A DNA stretch of 64,000 nt from Bacteroidota bacterium (GTDB taxonomy: Bacteria; Bacteroidota; Bacteroidia; Bacteroidales; FEN-979), in NCBI GenBank assembly GCA_026391795.1, contig JAPLDI010000004.1:152068-216067 (forward strand). The letters run 5' to 3'. A program made the translations under genes and the position numbers. Position 1 is the first letter of the stretch; every line of letters begins with the position of its first letter. Shown in pieces: positions 32,117 through 40,850 of the stretch. Below the pieces are notes generated by a model. It made no database searches. It was not told the origin of the DNA and worked only from the letters and a program-made list of their open reading frames with translations.

Positions 32117-34366
32117 ATGAAAACACGTAGACTCTGGATCGGCTTTATTGCCGTAATGGTTATCAGTTTTTCTGTTCTGCTTTTCTTCGGCAGGCAGATC
32201 TACCGGGAAAAACCACCCATTCCGGATGAAGTTATAACAACCGGAAATACTGTACTCTTTACAGGGGCAGACATTCGCGATGGTCAGAATATCTGGCAAT
32301 CCATCGGTGGCCAGGAGGTTGGAACCATCTGGGGGCACGGGTCTTATGTTGCACCTGACTGGTCAGCCGACTGGCTGCACAGGGAAGCAGCATATATGCT
32401 CGATTACCTGGCAGATACTTCGTTCCACAAAACTTTCAAAGACATTCCTGCTGAAGATCAGGCAATGCTAAAGGTCAGGCTGCAAACGGAAATGCGCGCC
32501 AATACGTATGACCCGTCTACAAACCGTACCGTGATTTCCCCGCTCAGGGCGCGGGCGATCAAATTTGTGTCAACCCATTATGCTTCGTTGTTCATGAATG
32601 ATCCTAAACTGGTGACACTTCGTGACAATTACGCAATACCTCCCAACACCATCAAGGATTCTTCCCGGATGGCCAAGATGAATGCATTTTTCTTCTGGAC
32701 AGCGTGGTCATGTGTTACCAACCGCCCGGGAAGCGATATCAGTTATACAAACAACTGGCCCTCCGACGACTTTGTCGGGAACCATGCAACAAGTTCCCTG
32801 ATTCTTTGGACGGGTTTCAGTGTGATCATGCTGATTGCCGGGATCGGGCTGATGGTCTGGTTTTATGCTTCACGAAAAGATGAATCCCTTGAACCGCACG
32901 AGATGCCTGGAAAAGATCCGCTCTTAGGCGGGATTATGACTGCATCCATGAAAGCCACGCTAAAATATTTCTGGGTTGTCACTGCCTTAATCCTGGTTCA
33001 GGTACTTATGGGAGCAATCACGGCACACTACGCGGTGGAGGGCCAGGCTTTTTACGGTCTTCCTTTATCGGGGTTATTGCCATATTCCATTTCACGCACC
33101 TGGCATATTCAGCTTGCTATCTTCTGGATCGCCACATCCTGGCTGGCTACGGGGCTTTACCTTGCACCGGCTGTTTCAGGGAAAGAGCCGAAATACCAGG
33201 CGCTCGGTGTGAATTTCCTTTTCCTTGCACTCCTCATCATTGTTGTCGGATCACTTATCGGTCAATGGTTTGGTGTAATGCAACGCCTGGGTCTGGTTCA
33301 GAATTTCTGGTTCGGGCACCAGGGATATGAGTATGTAGACCTGGGAAGGTTCTGGCAGTTATTTCTTTTTGTCGGCCTGGTAATCTGGCTATTCCTCATG
33401 GGCAGGGCATTGATGCCAGCCTTTAAGAACAAATCGGAAAACCGTAGCCTGCTCACCATGTTCCTCATTGCCTCCATCGCCATTGCTGCATTTTATGGTG
33501 CCGGCCTGATGTGGGGTCAGCAAACGCACCTGGCCATCGCGGAATACTGGCGCTGGTGGGTAGTTCATCTCTGGGTGGAAGGATTTTTCGAGGTGTTTGC
33601 CACGGTAGCCATTGCCTTTCTCTTTGTAAGATTGGGACTGATACGCCTTTCAACAGCAACGGGCAGTGTTCTGTTGTCGACGATTGTTTTTCTCTCCGGG
33701 GGAATTATCGGCACCTTTCATCACTTGTATTTTTCCGGGACACCGGTTGTTGTTCTTGCACTGGGGGCGACTTTCAGTGCGCTTGAAGTGGTCCCGCTTG
33801 TCCTGATGGGATTTGAAGGATATGGAAACCTGAGGATATCAAAAGGTACTGAATGGATCAAAGGTTACAAATGGCCGATCTGGTTTTTTCTTTCCGTCTC
33901 TTTCTGGAACCTTGTTGGTGCAGGTATCTTCGGATTCCTTATCAATCCGCCCATAGCCCTCTATTATATGCAGGGGCTGAATACAACTCCGGTACACGGA
34001 CATACTGCGTTGTTTGGTGTTTACGGAATGCTGGGCATCGGGCTGATGCTGTTTGTGCTGAAGAGCATGGATCCGGGCAAGGAATGGAACGAAAGATGGA
34101 TCCGCTTTGCTTTCTGGATGATCAATATTGGTCTTGCACTGATGGTGCTGATCAGCGTTCTGCCGGTTGGTCTTGCCCAAACCTGGGTAAGTGTCAGAAC
34201 CGGGATGTGGTATGCACGTTCTGCAGATTTTATGCAGGATCCAACGATCACATTCTTCCGCTGGCTGAGGGTTGTCGGGGATACGGTATTTGCAGCTGGA
34301 ACGCTTGCTCTCGCCTGGTTTATATTCGGACTGAAAGGCGGATGGTCGATCCGGAAAAGTAATTAA
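32117..34366 (+). CDS. norZ: Quinol-dependent nitric oxide reductase (qNor)
   Basis: A 749-residue single-subunit enzyme that reduces NO to N2O at the inner membrane using quinol. An N-terminal membrane helix is followed by a periplasmic cytochrome-c-like domain without heme cysteines (about 35-220, QNIWQSIGGQEVGTIWGHGSYVAPDW), the hallmark of qNor. Then come about 12 helices of the heme-copper oxidase fold. Metal-ligand histidines lie in SRTWHIQLAI, LWVEGFFEVFA (with the catalytic Glu) and GTFHHLYF. HGHTALFGVYG is also typical. The length is normal. It should be induced by NO through the Rrf2 regulator upstream. The gene is also called norB. Confidence 0.96.
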   Translation: MKTRRLWIGFIAVMVISFSVLLFFGRQIYREKPPIPDEVITTGNTVLFTGADIRDGQNIWQSIGGQEVGTIWGHGSYVAPDWSADWLHREAAYMLDYLADTSFHKTFKDIPAEDQAMLKVRLQTEMRANTYDPSTNRTVISPLRARAIKFVSTHYASLFMNDPKLVTLRDNYAIPPNTIKDSSRMAKMNAFFFWTAWSCVTNRPGSDISYTNNWPSDDFVGNHATSSLILWTGFSVIMLIAGIGLMVWFYASRKDESLEPHEMPGKDPLLGGIMTASMKATLKYFWVVTALILVQVLMGAITAHYAVEGQAFYGLPLSGLLPYSISRTWHIQLAIFWIATSWLATGLYLAPAVSGKEPKYQALGVNFLFLALLIIVVGSLIGQWFGVMQRLGLVQNFWFGHQGYEYVDLGRFWQLFLFVGLVIWLFLMGRALMPAFKNKSENRSLLTMFLIASIAIAAFYGAGLMWGQQTHLAIAEYWRWWVVHLWVEGFFEVFATVAIAFLFVRLGLIRLSTATGSVLLSTIVFLSGGIIGTFHHLYFSGTPVVVLALGATFSALEVVPLVLMGFEGYGNLRISKGTEWIKGYKWPIWFFLSVSFWNLVGAGIFGFLINPPIALYYMQGLNTTPVHGHTALFGVYGMLGIGLMLFVLKSMDPGKEWNERWIRFAFWMINIGLALMVLISVLPVGLAQTWVSVRTGMWYARSADFMQDPTITFFRWLRVVGDTVFAAGTLALAWFIFGLKGGWSIRKSN

Positions 34367-34398
34367 CTATATTTCTGTCTTTCACATGATTTATAAAG

Positions 34399-34731
34399 AT
34401 GAAAGATCCCTTGTTTATCGAAAAGAAAACACTTACTGCGATGATCAAGATCTATTGTGAATCCGTGCACGGAAGGAAAGCGTTGTGTGATGATTGCCGG
34501 AACCTGCAGGACTATGCCTTGCAAAGGATTGAGCGTTGTGTGTACGGAAATGACAAGCCAGCCTGTAAAAATTGTCCGGTTCATTGTTACAAACCGAAAC
34601 GGAAAGAAGAGATCAGGAACGTGATGCGTTTTTCAGGACCAAAGATGGTTTACAGGCATCCTGTTCTGGCTGTCACTCACCTTATCAAAGACGGAAGGAC
34701 CATACAAAAACCCAAAATTATAACATCTTAA
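34399..34731 (+). CDS. Nitrous oxide-stimulated promoter family protein (YgbA_NO)
   Basis: A 110-residue cytoplasmic protein rich in cysteine, with CESVHG (about 20), CDDC (30-33), C47 and CKNCPVHC (56-63). This pattern and the RFSGPKMVYRHPVLA segment match the PF11756 family (E. coli YgbA), whose genes are induced by nitrogen oxides. In E. coli YgbA helps growth under nitrosative stress; its biochemistry is not settled. It lies 32 bases after qNor in the same direction, within the NO island. Confidence 0.9.
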   Translation: MKDPLFIEKKTLTAMIKIYCESVHGRKALCDDCRNLQDYALQRIERCVYGNDKPACKNCPVHCYKPKRKEEIRNVMRFSGPKMVYRHPVLAVTHLIKDGRTIQKPKIITS

Positions 34732-34742
34732 AAAACAAAGAA

Positions 34743-35072
34743 ATGGAAAAAAGTATTTTCGAACCCGGCAATAAATTCAGGTTCAATGAAAGCGTGGATT
34801 ACTCCACCGACGGGATCGTCAGCAAGCGGGTGCTTGACCGCACCGTAGGAAATGTTACCCTTTTTGCTTTTGACAAAGGTCAGCGGCTGAGTGAGCATTC
34901 GGCTCCATTTGATGCCATGCTGCAGGTTGTGGAAGGATCCGGGGAGGTGATCATTAACAAAATTCCGCATCAGCTTGAAAGCGGTGACACGATCATTATG
35001 CCGGCAAACATTCCCCATGCAGTAAACGCAATCGAAAAATTCAAAATGGTATTGACCATGATCAAGGGATAA
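34743..35072 (+). CDS. Cupin-domain protein
   Basis: A 109-residue single-domain cupin starting at the ATG at 34743. It has the beta-barrel motifs GQRLSEHSAPFDAMLQVVEGSGEV (motif 1) and PANIPHAVNA (motif 2). Histidines in both motifs could bind a metal. It is similar to small stand-alone cupins of anaerobes. Its position 11 bases after the YgbA_NO gene suggests it takes part in the NO response, for example in metal or nitrosyl handling, but that is inference. Confidence 0.88.
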   Translation: MEKSIFEPGNKFRFNESVDYSTDGIVSKRVLDRTVGNVTLFAFDKGQRLSEHSAPFDAMLQVVEGSGEVIINKIPHQLESGDTIIMPANIPHAVNAIEKFKMVLTMIKG

Positions 35073-35117
35073 GATCCGCAAAAAAATTCAGATCCATAAT
35101 TTTAAAAACAGTGTAGA

Positions 35118-36350
35118 ATGAGTGAATTGATAAATAATTCCGGACAACGGAAAGAACTGCTGAAACACATGATCCTCCAGCTGCATGAAGGTGTTGCACC
35201 GCAGGAGATCCGGAAGCGGCTGGCCGATCTGATGCAGAAAATTCCTTATGACGAGGTAGTTGAAGTGGAACAGGAACTCATCGATGAAGGGTTACCGGAG
35301 GCAGAGGTGCTTCGTCTTTGTGATATCCATACAGAAGCTTTGGAAGGCAGTATTGACCTGAGCGGTGCAAAACCTGTTCCTCCGGGACATCCTGTTGACA
35401 CATTCCAGCTGGAGAACCGCGCACTGGAGGCAGTGATAAAGAAAATCAGCGAACTTTTCGAGAAGGAGGACAACCTGATATCTTCCATTGGTGTTGAGGC
35501 TTACCGGAACAACCTGAGGGCTCTTTTCAACAGCCTGATGGATGTTGATAAACATTATCGCAGAAAAGAAAACCTTCTTTTCCCATTCCTGGAAAAATAC
35601 GGAATCACAGGCCCTCCAACCGTGATGTGGGGCAAACACAATGAAACAAGGGGATTGCTGAAAAGCGCGATTGAATCCCTCCTTTCTCCCGGAAGTGCAA
35701 ACCCCGGGTTGCTGAAAAACGCGATTCTTTTGCAGCTTCAGCCGGCAGTTAAAGCAGTTGAAGATATGATCATGAAGGAGGAAGAGATCCTGTTTCCCAT
35801 GACCATGGACAAGCTGACAGATGAGAACTGGTATGAAATTTACCGCCAGACCAATGAAATCGGGTATTGTCTCTATGACCCGACGACAGAGTGGAGGCCC
35901 GAAGGGATCCTTCTGGCAGAAACCAGATCTGCCGGTGACAATGCAATTCATCTTCCCAGCGGGAACCTTTCCGTTGAAGAATTAATGAGCATTCTGAACA
36001 CGGTACCATTTGATCTGACTTTCGTTGACAAGGACGATAAAGTAAAATATTTCACCCAGGGCAAGGAGCGTGTTTTCGACCGCAACCGGGCGATCCTCGG
36101 ACGCGATGTGCGAATGTGTCACCCGCCCTCCAGTGTACATGTCGTTGAACAGATCCTGAGCGATTTCAAGTCAGGGAAATCCGACAATGCTCCCTTCTGG
36201 ATACAAATGCAGGGAAAGTTCATCCACATCGAGTATTTCGCCTTGCGGAATGATGAAGGGGAGTACCTTGGAACGCTTGAAGTGTCGGCAGACCTGACCG
36301 AAAAAAGAGCCCTGGGCGGGGAACAGAGAATCTTATCCTATAAAAAATAA
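35118..36350 (+). CDS. DUF438 / hemerythrin / PAS protein
   Basis: A 410-residue protein in three parts: an N-terminal DUF438 domain (about 8-75, KHMILQLHEGVAPQEIRKRL), a hemerythrin-like di-iron four-helix domain (about 90-235) and a C-terminal PAS domain (about 290-400). The hemerythrin domain has histidines in DVDKHYRRKENLLFPFLE and WGKHNETRG and a glutamate in MKEEEILFPM. The PAS domain includes VDKDDKVKYFTQGKERVF and the segment IHIEYFALRNDEGEYLG. DUF438 proteins recur with NO-detoxification genes. A role in NO or oxygen sensing, or di-iron repair in the manner of RIC/ScdA, fits. It is not demonstrated. Confidence 0.9.
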   Translation: MSELINNSGQRKELLKHMILQLHEGVAPQEIRKRLADLMQKIPYDEVVEVEQELIDEGLPEAEVLRLCDIHTEALEGSIDLSGAKPVPPGHPVDTFQLENRALEAVIKKISELFEKEDNLISSIGVEAYRNNLRALFNSLMDVDKHYRRKENLLFPFLEKYGITGPPTVMWGKHNETRGLLKSAIESLLSPGSANPGLLKNAILLQLQPAVKAVEDMIMKEEEILFPMTMDKLTDENWYEIYRQTNEIGYCLYDPTTEWRPEGILLAETRSAGDNAIHLPSGNLSVEELMSILNTVPFDLTFVDKDDKVKYFTQGKERVFDRNRAILGRDVRMCHPPSSVHVVEQILSDFKSGKSDNAPFWIQMQGKFIHIEYFALRNDEGEYLGTLEVSADLTEKRALGGEQRILSYKK

Positions 36351-36354
36351 AAAC

Positions 36355-36618
36355 ATGGAAGCACCAGACTGGTTAGATAAAACGAAAATCAAGATCACCC
36401 TTGATGCCCTGCCGATCCTGGCATCCGGCGAACATCCGCTGCAACGGGTCGTGGAAGAATGCGCCACTCTTCAAACCGGGGAGATCTATGAGATCATCAC
36501 GCCTTTTGCGCCTATGCCCATGATTGAAAAATTATCCGCCCAGGGATTTGGGAATTTCACAGAAACAACGGATGATGGATTGTACCATACCTATTTCATG
36601 AAACCCTTATTCAGATAG
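36355..36618 (+). CDS. DUF2249-domain protein
   Basis: An 87-residue protein with the compact TusA-like fold of DUF2249 (segment LDALPILASGEHPLQRVVEEC, then GEIYEIITPFAPMPMIEKLSAQGF). These proteins are often found with hemerythrin and NO reductase genes. Its start is 4 bases after the DUF438 stop, so the two are cotranscribed. Its last 12 bases overlap the convergent transposase-like gene. Confidence 0.9.
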   Translation: MEAPDWLDKTKIKITLDALPILASGEHPLQRVVEECATLQTGEIYEIITPFAPMPMIEKLSAQGFGNFTETTDDGLYHTYFMKPLFR

Positions 36619-37068
36619 TACAGGGATCTCCTTTTCCTGGTATTCCACATTGTATCTTTCCAGGAACAAAACATATTCTTCGCGAAAGGTCTTTGTTTTG
36701 TGATACTGAGCCTGGTTTTTAATGTATTCATATACCTTTTCAACCTGCGAACTTCCATAAGAAAAGGCACCGAAACCATTCTGCCACGAAAACTTCTCTC
36801 GTATCCAGTCTTTCTGGTTGATAAAATTTGCAGAGTTGTTCTTGATGTCTCTTACCAAAGCAGAAACGGTCACCCCCGGCTTCATGCCAATCAACACATG
36901 AACATGGTTTTGCACCCCGCCGACGATGACCGGCTTCTGGCCTTTCTTCCGGATGATCCCTGAAATATATTCAAACACCTCTTCCAGGTTCTCCGGAGGA
37001 AGCAGGCTTTTCTTGTTTTTCACCGAAAAAACAACATGAATGAAAATCTGAGAATACGTCGCTGTCAT
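36607..37068 (-). mobile_element. IS200/IS605-like (REP-associated type) Y1 transposase
   Basis: A 153-residue HUH-type tyrosine transposase (PF01797-like). The metal-binding HUH motif is NHVHVLIGM at about residues 55-63. The candidate catalytic Tyr is in YEYIKNQAQYHK (about 122-127). The start at 37068 gives MTATYSQIFIHVVFS, the usual family opening. No tnpB and no clear subterminal hairpins are seen on either side, so it looks like a stand-alone or domesticated copy and not a complete insertion sequence. Its C-terminus overlaps the DUF2249 gene by 12 bases. Confidence 0.85.
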
Positions 37069-37175
37069 AATGTTTTGTTTAAAAATCATCTTTAATCGGC
37101 CAGCGAAGTAAAAGGTAATACGGTTTATTGAAAAATATTTCCTATGTTTGAAACCAGGAAACAGGATCACCAACC

Positions 37176-38114
37176 ATGAGCAACCCTTTAACCTTACCGG
37201 AGATGCAACTTCTGACCCCGTCGAACTGGAAGGATTATGAGCTCATTGATACGGGAGGGCTTGAAAAACTCGAACGGTTCGGAAAGTTTATCCTGGTGCG
37301 TCCCGAACCCCAGGCAGTGTGGGATAAATCACTTCCGGAAACGGAATGGGAACGGATCTCTCATGCACGTTATCAAAGGACTAAGGGTGTCGACCCTTCA
37401 AAACAGGAACAGGGTGACAAAGGTGACTGGAAACTTAAACCGGGGATGCTGGAACAGTGGACGATCTCCTATTCCTACAAGGAAATGCACCTTAAATTCC
37501 GGCTTGGACTGACCTCCTTTGGCCATATCGGAGTTTTTCCTGAACAGGCAGTCAACTGGGATTATATATTTGATCATCTGAACGCGTCGCGCGTCAACCG
37601 TCACGCAACACGTGTATTGAACCTGTTTGCCTACACAGGCGGTTCTTCACTGGCAGCCAGGGCTGCGGGAGCAGAGGTGGTTCATGTGGACTCGGTCAGG
37701 CCGGTGGTCACCTGGGCGAAGGAAGACATGGAAGCCAGCGGATTGCAGGATATTCACTGGGTGGTGGAAGATGCCCTGAAATTTGTGAGAAGAGAAGTAA
37801 AGAGGGGAAACCATTACGACGGGATCATCCTTGATCCGCCGGCCTATGGCAGAGGCCCGGATGGAGAAAAATGGATCCTTCAGGACTCCATCAACGAAAT
37901 GGTTAAATGCTGCAGTCAGCTTCTGAATTCAGATGATGGATTTTTCATTCTCAGTCTTTACTCCATGGGGTTTTCCGCAGTGATCGCTGACAGCCTGTCA
38001 AAAGCGCACTTTACAAAAACCGCAGAACAGGAGACTGGGGAACTCTATTTTGCAGACCGTTCGGGGAAAAAATTACCACTCGGAACTTTTTTGAGATTCA
38101 AAAAACAGGTCTGA
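37176..38114 (+). CDS. Class I SAM-dependent RNA methyltransferase (RlmI/RlmK-like)
   Basis: A 312-residue methyltransferase. After an N-terminal region (about 1-110) comes a Rossmann SAM-binding core: RVLNLFAYTGGSSLAARAAGA (about 145-165), then VDSVRPVVTWAKEDME and ILDPPAYGRG (about 220), with the DPPAYG motif of base methyltransferases. It resembles the RlmI/RlmK cytosine or guanine methyltransferases but is shorter and has no PUA domain. The target is probably rRNA, unassigned. Its 3' end overlaps the convergent hemW gene by 42 bases. Confidence 0.85.
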   Translation: MSNPLTLPEMQLLTPSNWKDYELIDTGGLEKLERFGKFILVRPEPQAVWDKSLPETEWERISHARYQRTKGVDPSKQEQGDKGDWKLKPGMLEQWTISYSYKEMHLKFRLGLTSFGHIGVFPEQAVNWDYIFDHLNASRVNRHATRVLNLFAYTGGSSLAARAAGAEVVHVDSVRPVVTWAKEDMEASGLQDIHWVVEDALKFVRREVKRGNHYDGIILDPPAYGRGPDGEKWILQDSINEMVKCCSQLLNSDDGFFILSLYSMGFSAVIADSLSKAHFTKTAEQETGELYFADRSGKKLPLGTFLRFKKQV

Positions 38115-39221
38115 CGCGATTCCATCCGCGAAAAGCTTTCCTTCATCCGTCAATAAAAAAACACCTTCTTTTTCGATCACATTGCCCGCACTCACATGTG
38201 AGGCAACATGAACGGTGAACCAGGTTGCCATACCCGCCCCGAAGTCATTTCTTATTTTTCGGATGTCACACCCCCACATGGTTCTCAGCGAGACCATTAC
38301 ATACTCGTTGTACTTCTGTACCGGCGTCAATTCTTCCGATTCAAAAAAAAGTTCATCCCTGCTGACCAGATCGATATAATGAACAAGATTGGAGATGTTC
38401 CACTGACGTGAGGAGCCATTGAAAGAGTGAGCGGAAGGTCCCAGCCCGAGGTATGGGATTCCTTTCCAGTACATGCTGTTATGCCTTGAATAAAATCCGT
38501 TCTTACAGAAATTAGAGATCTCGTAATGCTCAAATTGCTGTTCTTCCATTTTCCGGAGAAGAATCCTGAAATGTTCAAGAACTTGTTCTTCCACGGGCCC
38601 GGGCAATTTGTTTTTCCGGATGAGCAGATCCAGGGCTGTTTTGGGTTCGACGGTAAGTGAATAGGTGGAAATGTGAGGCACTTCTAAAGAATATGCCTTA
38701 TCGAGGTTATTTTCCCATTTTCCCGGTGTAAGTGTCGGAATCCCGTAAATAAGGTCAATGCTGATGTTTGAAAAACCTGCTTCTTTGGCTTGAACCACAG
38801 ATTCTTCGGCACGTTTTCCGGAGTGGATCCGGTTAAGGTATCCGAGGTCATCGTCATAAAACGACTGGATCCCGATACTCAGGCGGTTGATCCCGGCCTT
38901 CAGGTACTCACCCAGAAGAGCCGGATTCAGATCGTCAGGGTTCGCCTCCAGTGTGATCTCGGGATTTTCTCCCAGGGGATAATATTTCCGGATTTCATTA
39001 AGGAGCCCTTCTGTTTCGGAAATGTTCAGAACAGAAGGAGTTCCTCCGCCGAGGTATATTGAATCGACCAGGGTCTCGCCCAGGTAATCTTTACGAAGAA
39101 AAATCTCTTCCTTCACGGCATCCAGAAAACGTTCCTTATACTGCAGCGAGGCCAGCGAAAAGAAGTTGCAATAATGGCATTTTTTCCGGCAGAAGGGAAT
39201 ATGAATATAGATGCCGGACAT
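38073..39221 (-). CDS. hemW: HemW-like radical SAM protein (coproporphyrinogen III oxidase-like)
   Basis: A 382-residue radical SAM enzyme with the cluster motif CRKKCHYCNF (CX3CX2C, residues about 11-18) and GGTPSVL near residue 58. The HemW C-terminal domain follows. Family members of this size with this motif are mostly HemW heme chaperones, not HemN decarboxylases. It may feed heme into respiratory proteins, which fits the cytochrome-rich block and NO reductase nearby. Two bases separate it from the upstream histidine kinase stop, on the same strand. Confidence 0.88.
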   Translation of the reverse strand: MSGIYIHIPFCRKKCHYCNFFSLASLQYKERFLDAVKEEIFLRKDYLGETLVDSIYLGGGTPSVLNISETEGLLNEIRKYYPLGENPEITLEANPDDLNPALLGEYLKAGINRLSIGIQSFYDDDLGYLNRIHSGKRAEESVVQAKEAGFSNISIDLIYGIPTLTPGKWENNLDKAYSLEVPHISTYSLTVEPKTALDLLIRKNKLPGPVEEQVLEHFRILLRKMEEQQFEHYEISNFCKNGFYSRHNSMYWKGIPYLGLGPSAHSFNGSSRQWNISNLVHYIDLVSRDELFFESEELTPVQKYNEYVMVSLRTMWGCDIRKIRNDFGAGMATWFTVHVASHVSAGNVIEKEGVFLLTDEGKLFADGIASDLFFESQKSSEW

Positions 39222-39223
39222 GG

Positions 39224-40762
39224 TTATTTTTTCTTTTTCAGGATGATCCGGAAGGTAGTTCCCTTGTTGAGCACGGAAGATCGCACGAAGATCTTGCCGG
39301 AATGATAGTTTTCAATGATCCGTCTCGATAACGTGAGACCGAGTCCCCAGCCTCGTTTTTTGCTTGTATAGCCGGGATTGAAGATCGTTTTGAACCGTGA
39401 TTTCGGAATTCCCTTTCCGGAGTCGGACACATCGATGAACACGCTCGTTTCATCTTCGGAAATATCAATGTTTACCTCACCGTTCCCTTCCATGGCATCC
39501 ACAGCATTTTTACACAGGTTTTCAATCACCCATTCAAAAAGATGGATGTTAAGCGGCACCATAATTTCCGTATGGATATCAGGAGTGATTGTAAAATGCA
39601 CTTTCTGAGATATTCTTGACCGGATGTAGGAGATGGAATCGTATATCAGTTTCACGATATCCGATGATTCAAGCCGGGCTTGTGATCCGATCTTGGAAAA
39701 CCTGTCTGTAATGGTTTCCAGGCGGTTTACATCTTTTTCGATCTCGTTCAGGGTCTCCTGGTCGACACCTTTCAGTTTCAGCAATTCGACCCAAGCCATC
39801 ATCGAAGAGAGCGGGGTTCCTAACTGATGTGCGGTTTCCTTGGCCATACCGACCCACACCTGGTTTTGTTCCGACCTCCGGGCCTGACTGAAGAGAAGGT
39901 AGGCGATCAGGAGAAAAAGGCTGATCACGGCGAGCTGGACATAAGGATAATAGCGCAGTTTGGTCAGCAGGAACGAGTCCTCGTAATAGATATACCGGAC
40001 ACCCGTTTCGGCAAGGTTGACCCGGATGGGTTTATTATGGGCAGCCATGGATTCAATGGTTTCCCTAACAAAAGCCGGGTCCTCCATTTTTTTGGCGGGA
40101 ATATTCCCCGAAACAATTCTGCCATTCTCTTCACGGATGGGATTCCTGAGGCTGTCTGTGATGATAACCGGGACGGAAGCGGAATTCAGCACCACTTCTG
40201 AAAAAAACGAATTCACCAGATCGTCAAGAACTTTTCGGAGGTCGGTAAATATTTTTGAGTCTTTGTAATAAAGAATCAGCTTGGCTCTTGGATTATAGGG
40301 ATTATAGCTTTCAACGATCGGGGGATAAAGAGAAAATTCCTTTGTCAGCCTGGGGGTCATTTTGGGAACAGTGTCTGTATTGAAATCTACATTTCTTGCG
40401 CTTTGGATGTTCCCTTTTTCATCGGAGACGATCACCGGAATGGAGACATTGTTCTCAACGATGCTGCTTTCGAAGGTCAGGTCCTCACTGATATTGGCTG
40501 TGATCATGCGACGGTGGGTCTCCGCCACAGTCTTCATCCGCAATCGTTCCTCATCCTTAACCTGTTCGAAAAGTTTATTGGTGTAATTGACCAGTCCGGC
40601 TCTATGATGGATCGCATCGGCCCATATCTGCACATTCTTGCGTTCATCCTTCCGGATTTCACCCACGAGAATATTGGTGTAATAAAGGGAAATGGAGACA
40701 ATCACAACGGCAGTGCCGAAAAGAAGCCATTTCCACCGTTTTTTCCTGAGATAAATATCCAC
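39224..40762 (-). CDS. Orphan membrane sensor histidine kinase
   Basis: A 512-residue kinase with two membrane helices (about residues 12-32 and 275-297) around a periplasmic sensor domain of about 240 residues. The cytoplasmic part has HisKA with the phosphoacceptor His in KETAHQLGTPLSSMMAW (about 317). The HATPase domain has ENLCKNAVDAMEG and G-boxes DSGKGIPKSRF and GWGLGLTLSRR. No response regulator is adjacent, so it is an orphan kinase. It is transcribed with hemW (2-base gap). The stimulus is unknown. Confidence 0.93.
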   Translation of the reverse strand: MDIYLRKKRWKWLLFGTAVVIVSISLYYTNILVGEIRKDERKNVQIWADAIHHRAGLVNYTNKLFEQVKDEERLRMKTVAETHRRMITANISEDLTFESSIVENNVSIPVIVSDEKGNIQSARNVDFNTDTVPKMTPRLTKEFSLYPPIVESYNPYNPRAKLILYYKDSKIFTDLRKVLDDLVNSFFSEVVLNSASVPVIITDSLRNPIREENGRIVSGNIPAKKMEDPAFVRETIESMAAHNKPIRVNLAETGVRYIYYEDSFLLTKLRYYPYVQLAVISLFLLIAYLLFSQARRSEQNQVWVGMAKETAHQLGTPLSSMMAWVELLKLKGVDQETLNEIEKDVNRLETITDRFSKIGSQARLESSDIVKLIYDSISYIRSRISQKVHFTITPDIHTEIMVPLNIHLFEWVIENLCKNAVDAMEGNGEVNIDISEDETSVFIDVSDSGKGIPKSRFKTIFNPGYTSKKRGWGLGLTLSRRIIENYHSGKIFVRSSVLNKGTTFRIILKKKK

Positions 40763-40850
40763 GATTGGTTCGTCTTGCTGTTAATAAACGCCGGATCGGA
40801 TCACTTATTTTCTAAGCGGAAATTACATTAAATTCTGCAGATTCTACGGA

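Noticed and set aside
36607-37175. Complete IS200/IS605 insertion sequence
   Set aside because: Only the transposase frame is visible; no tnpB and no paired end hairpins were found, so only the gene is reported.
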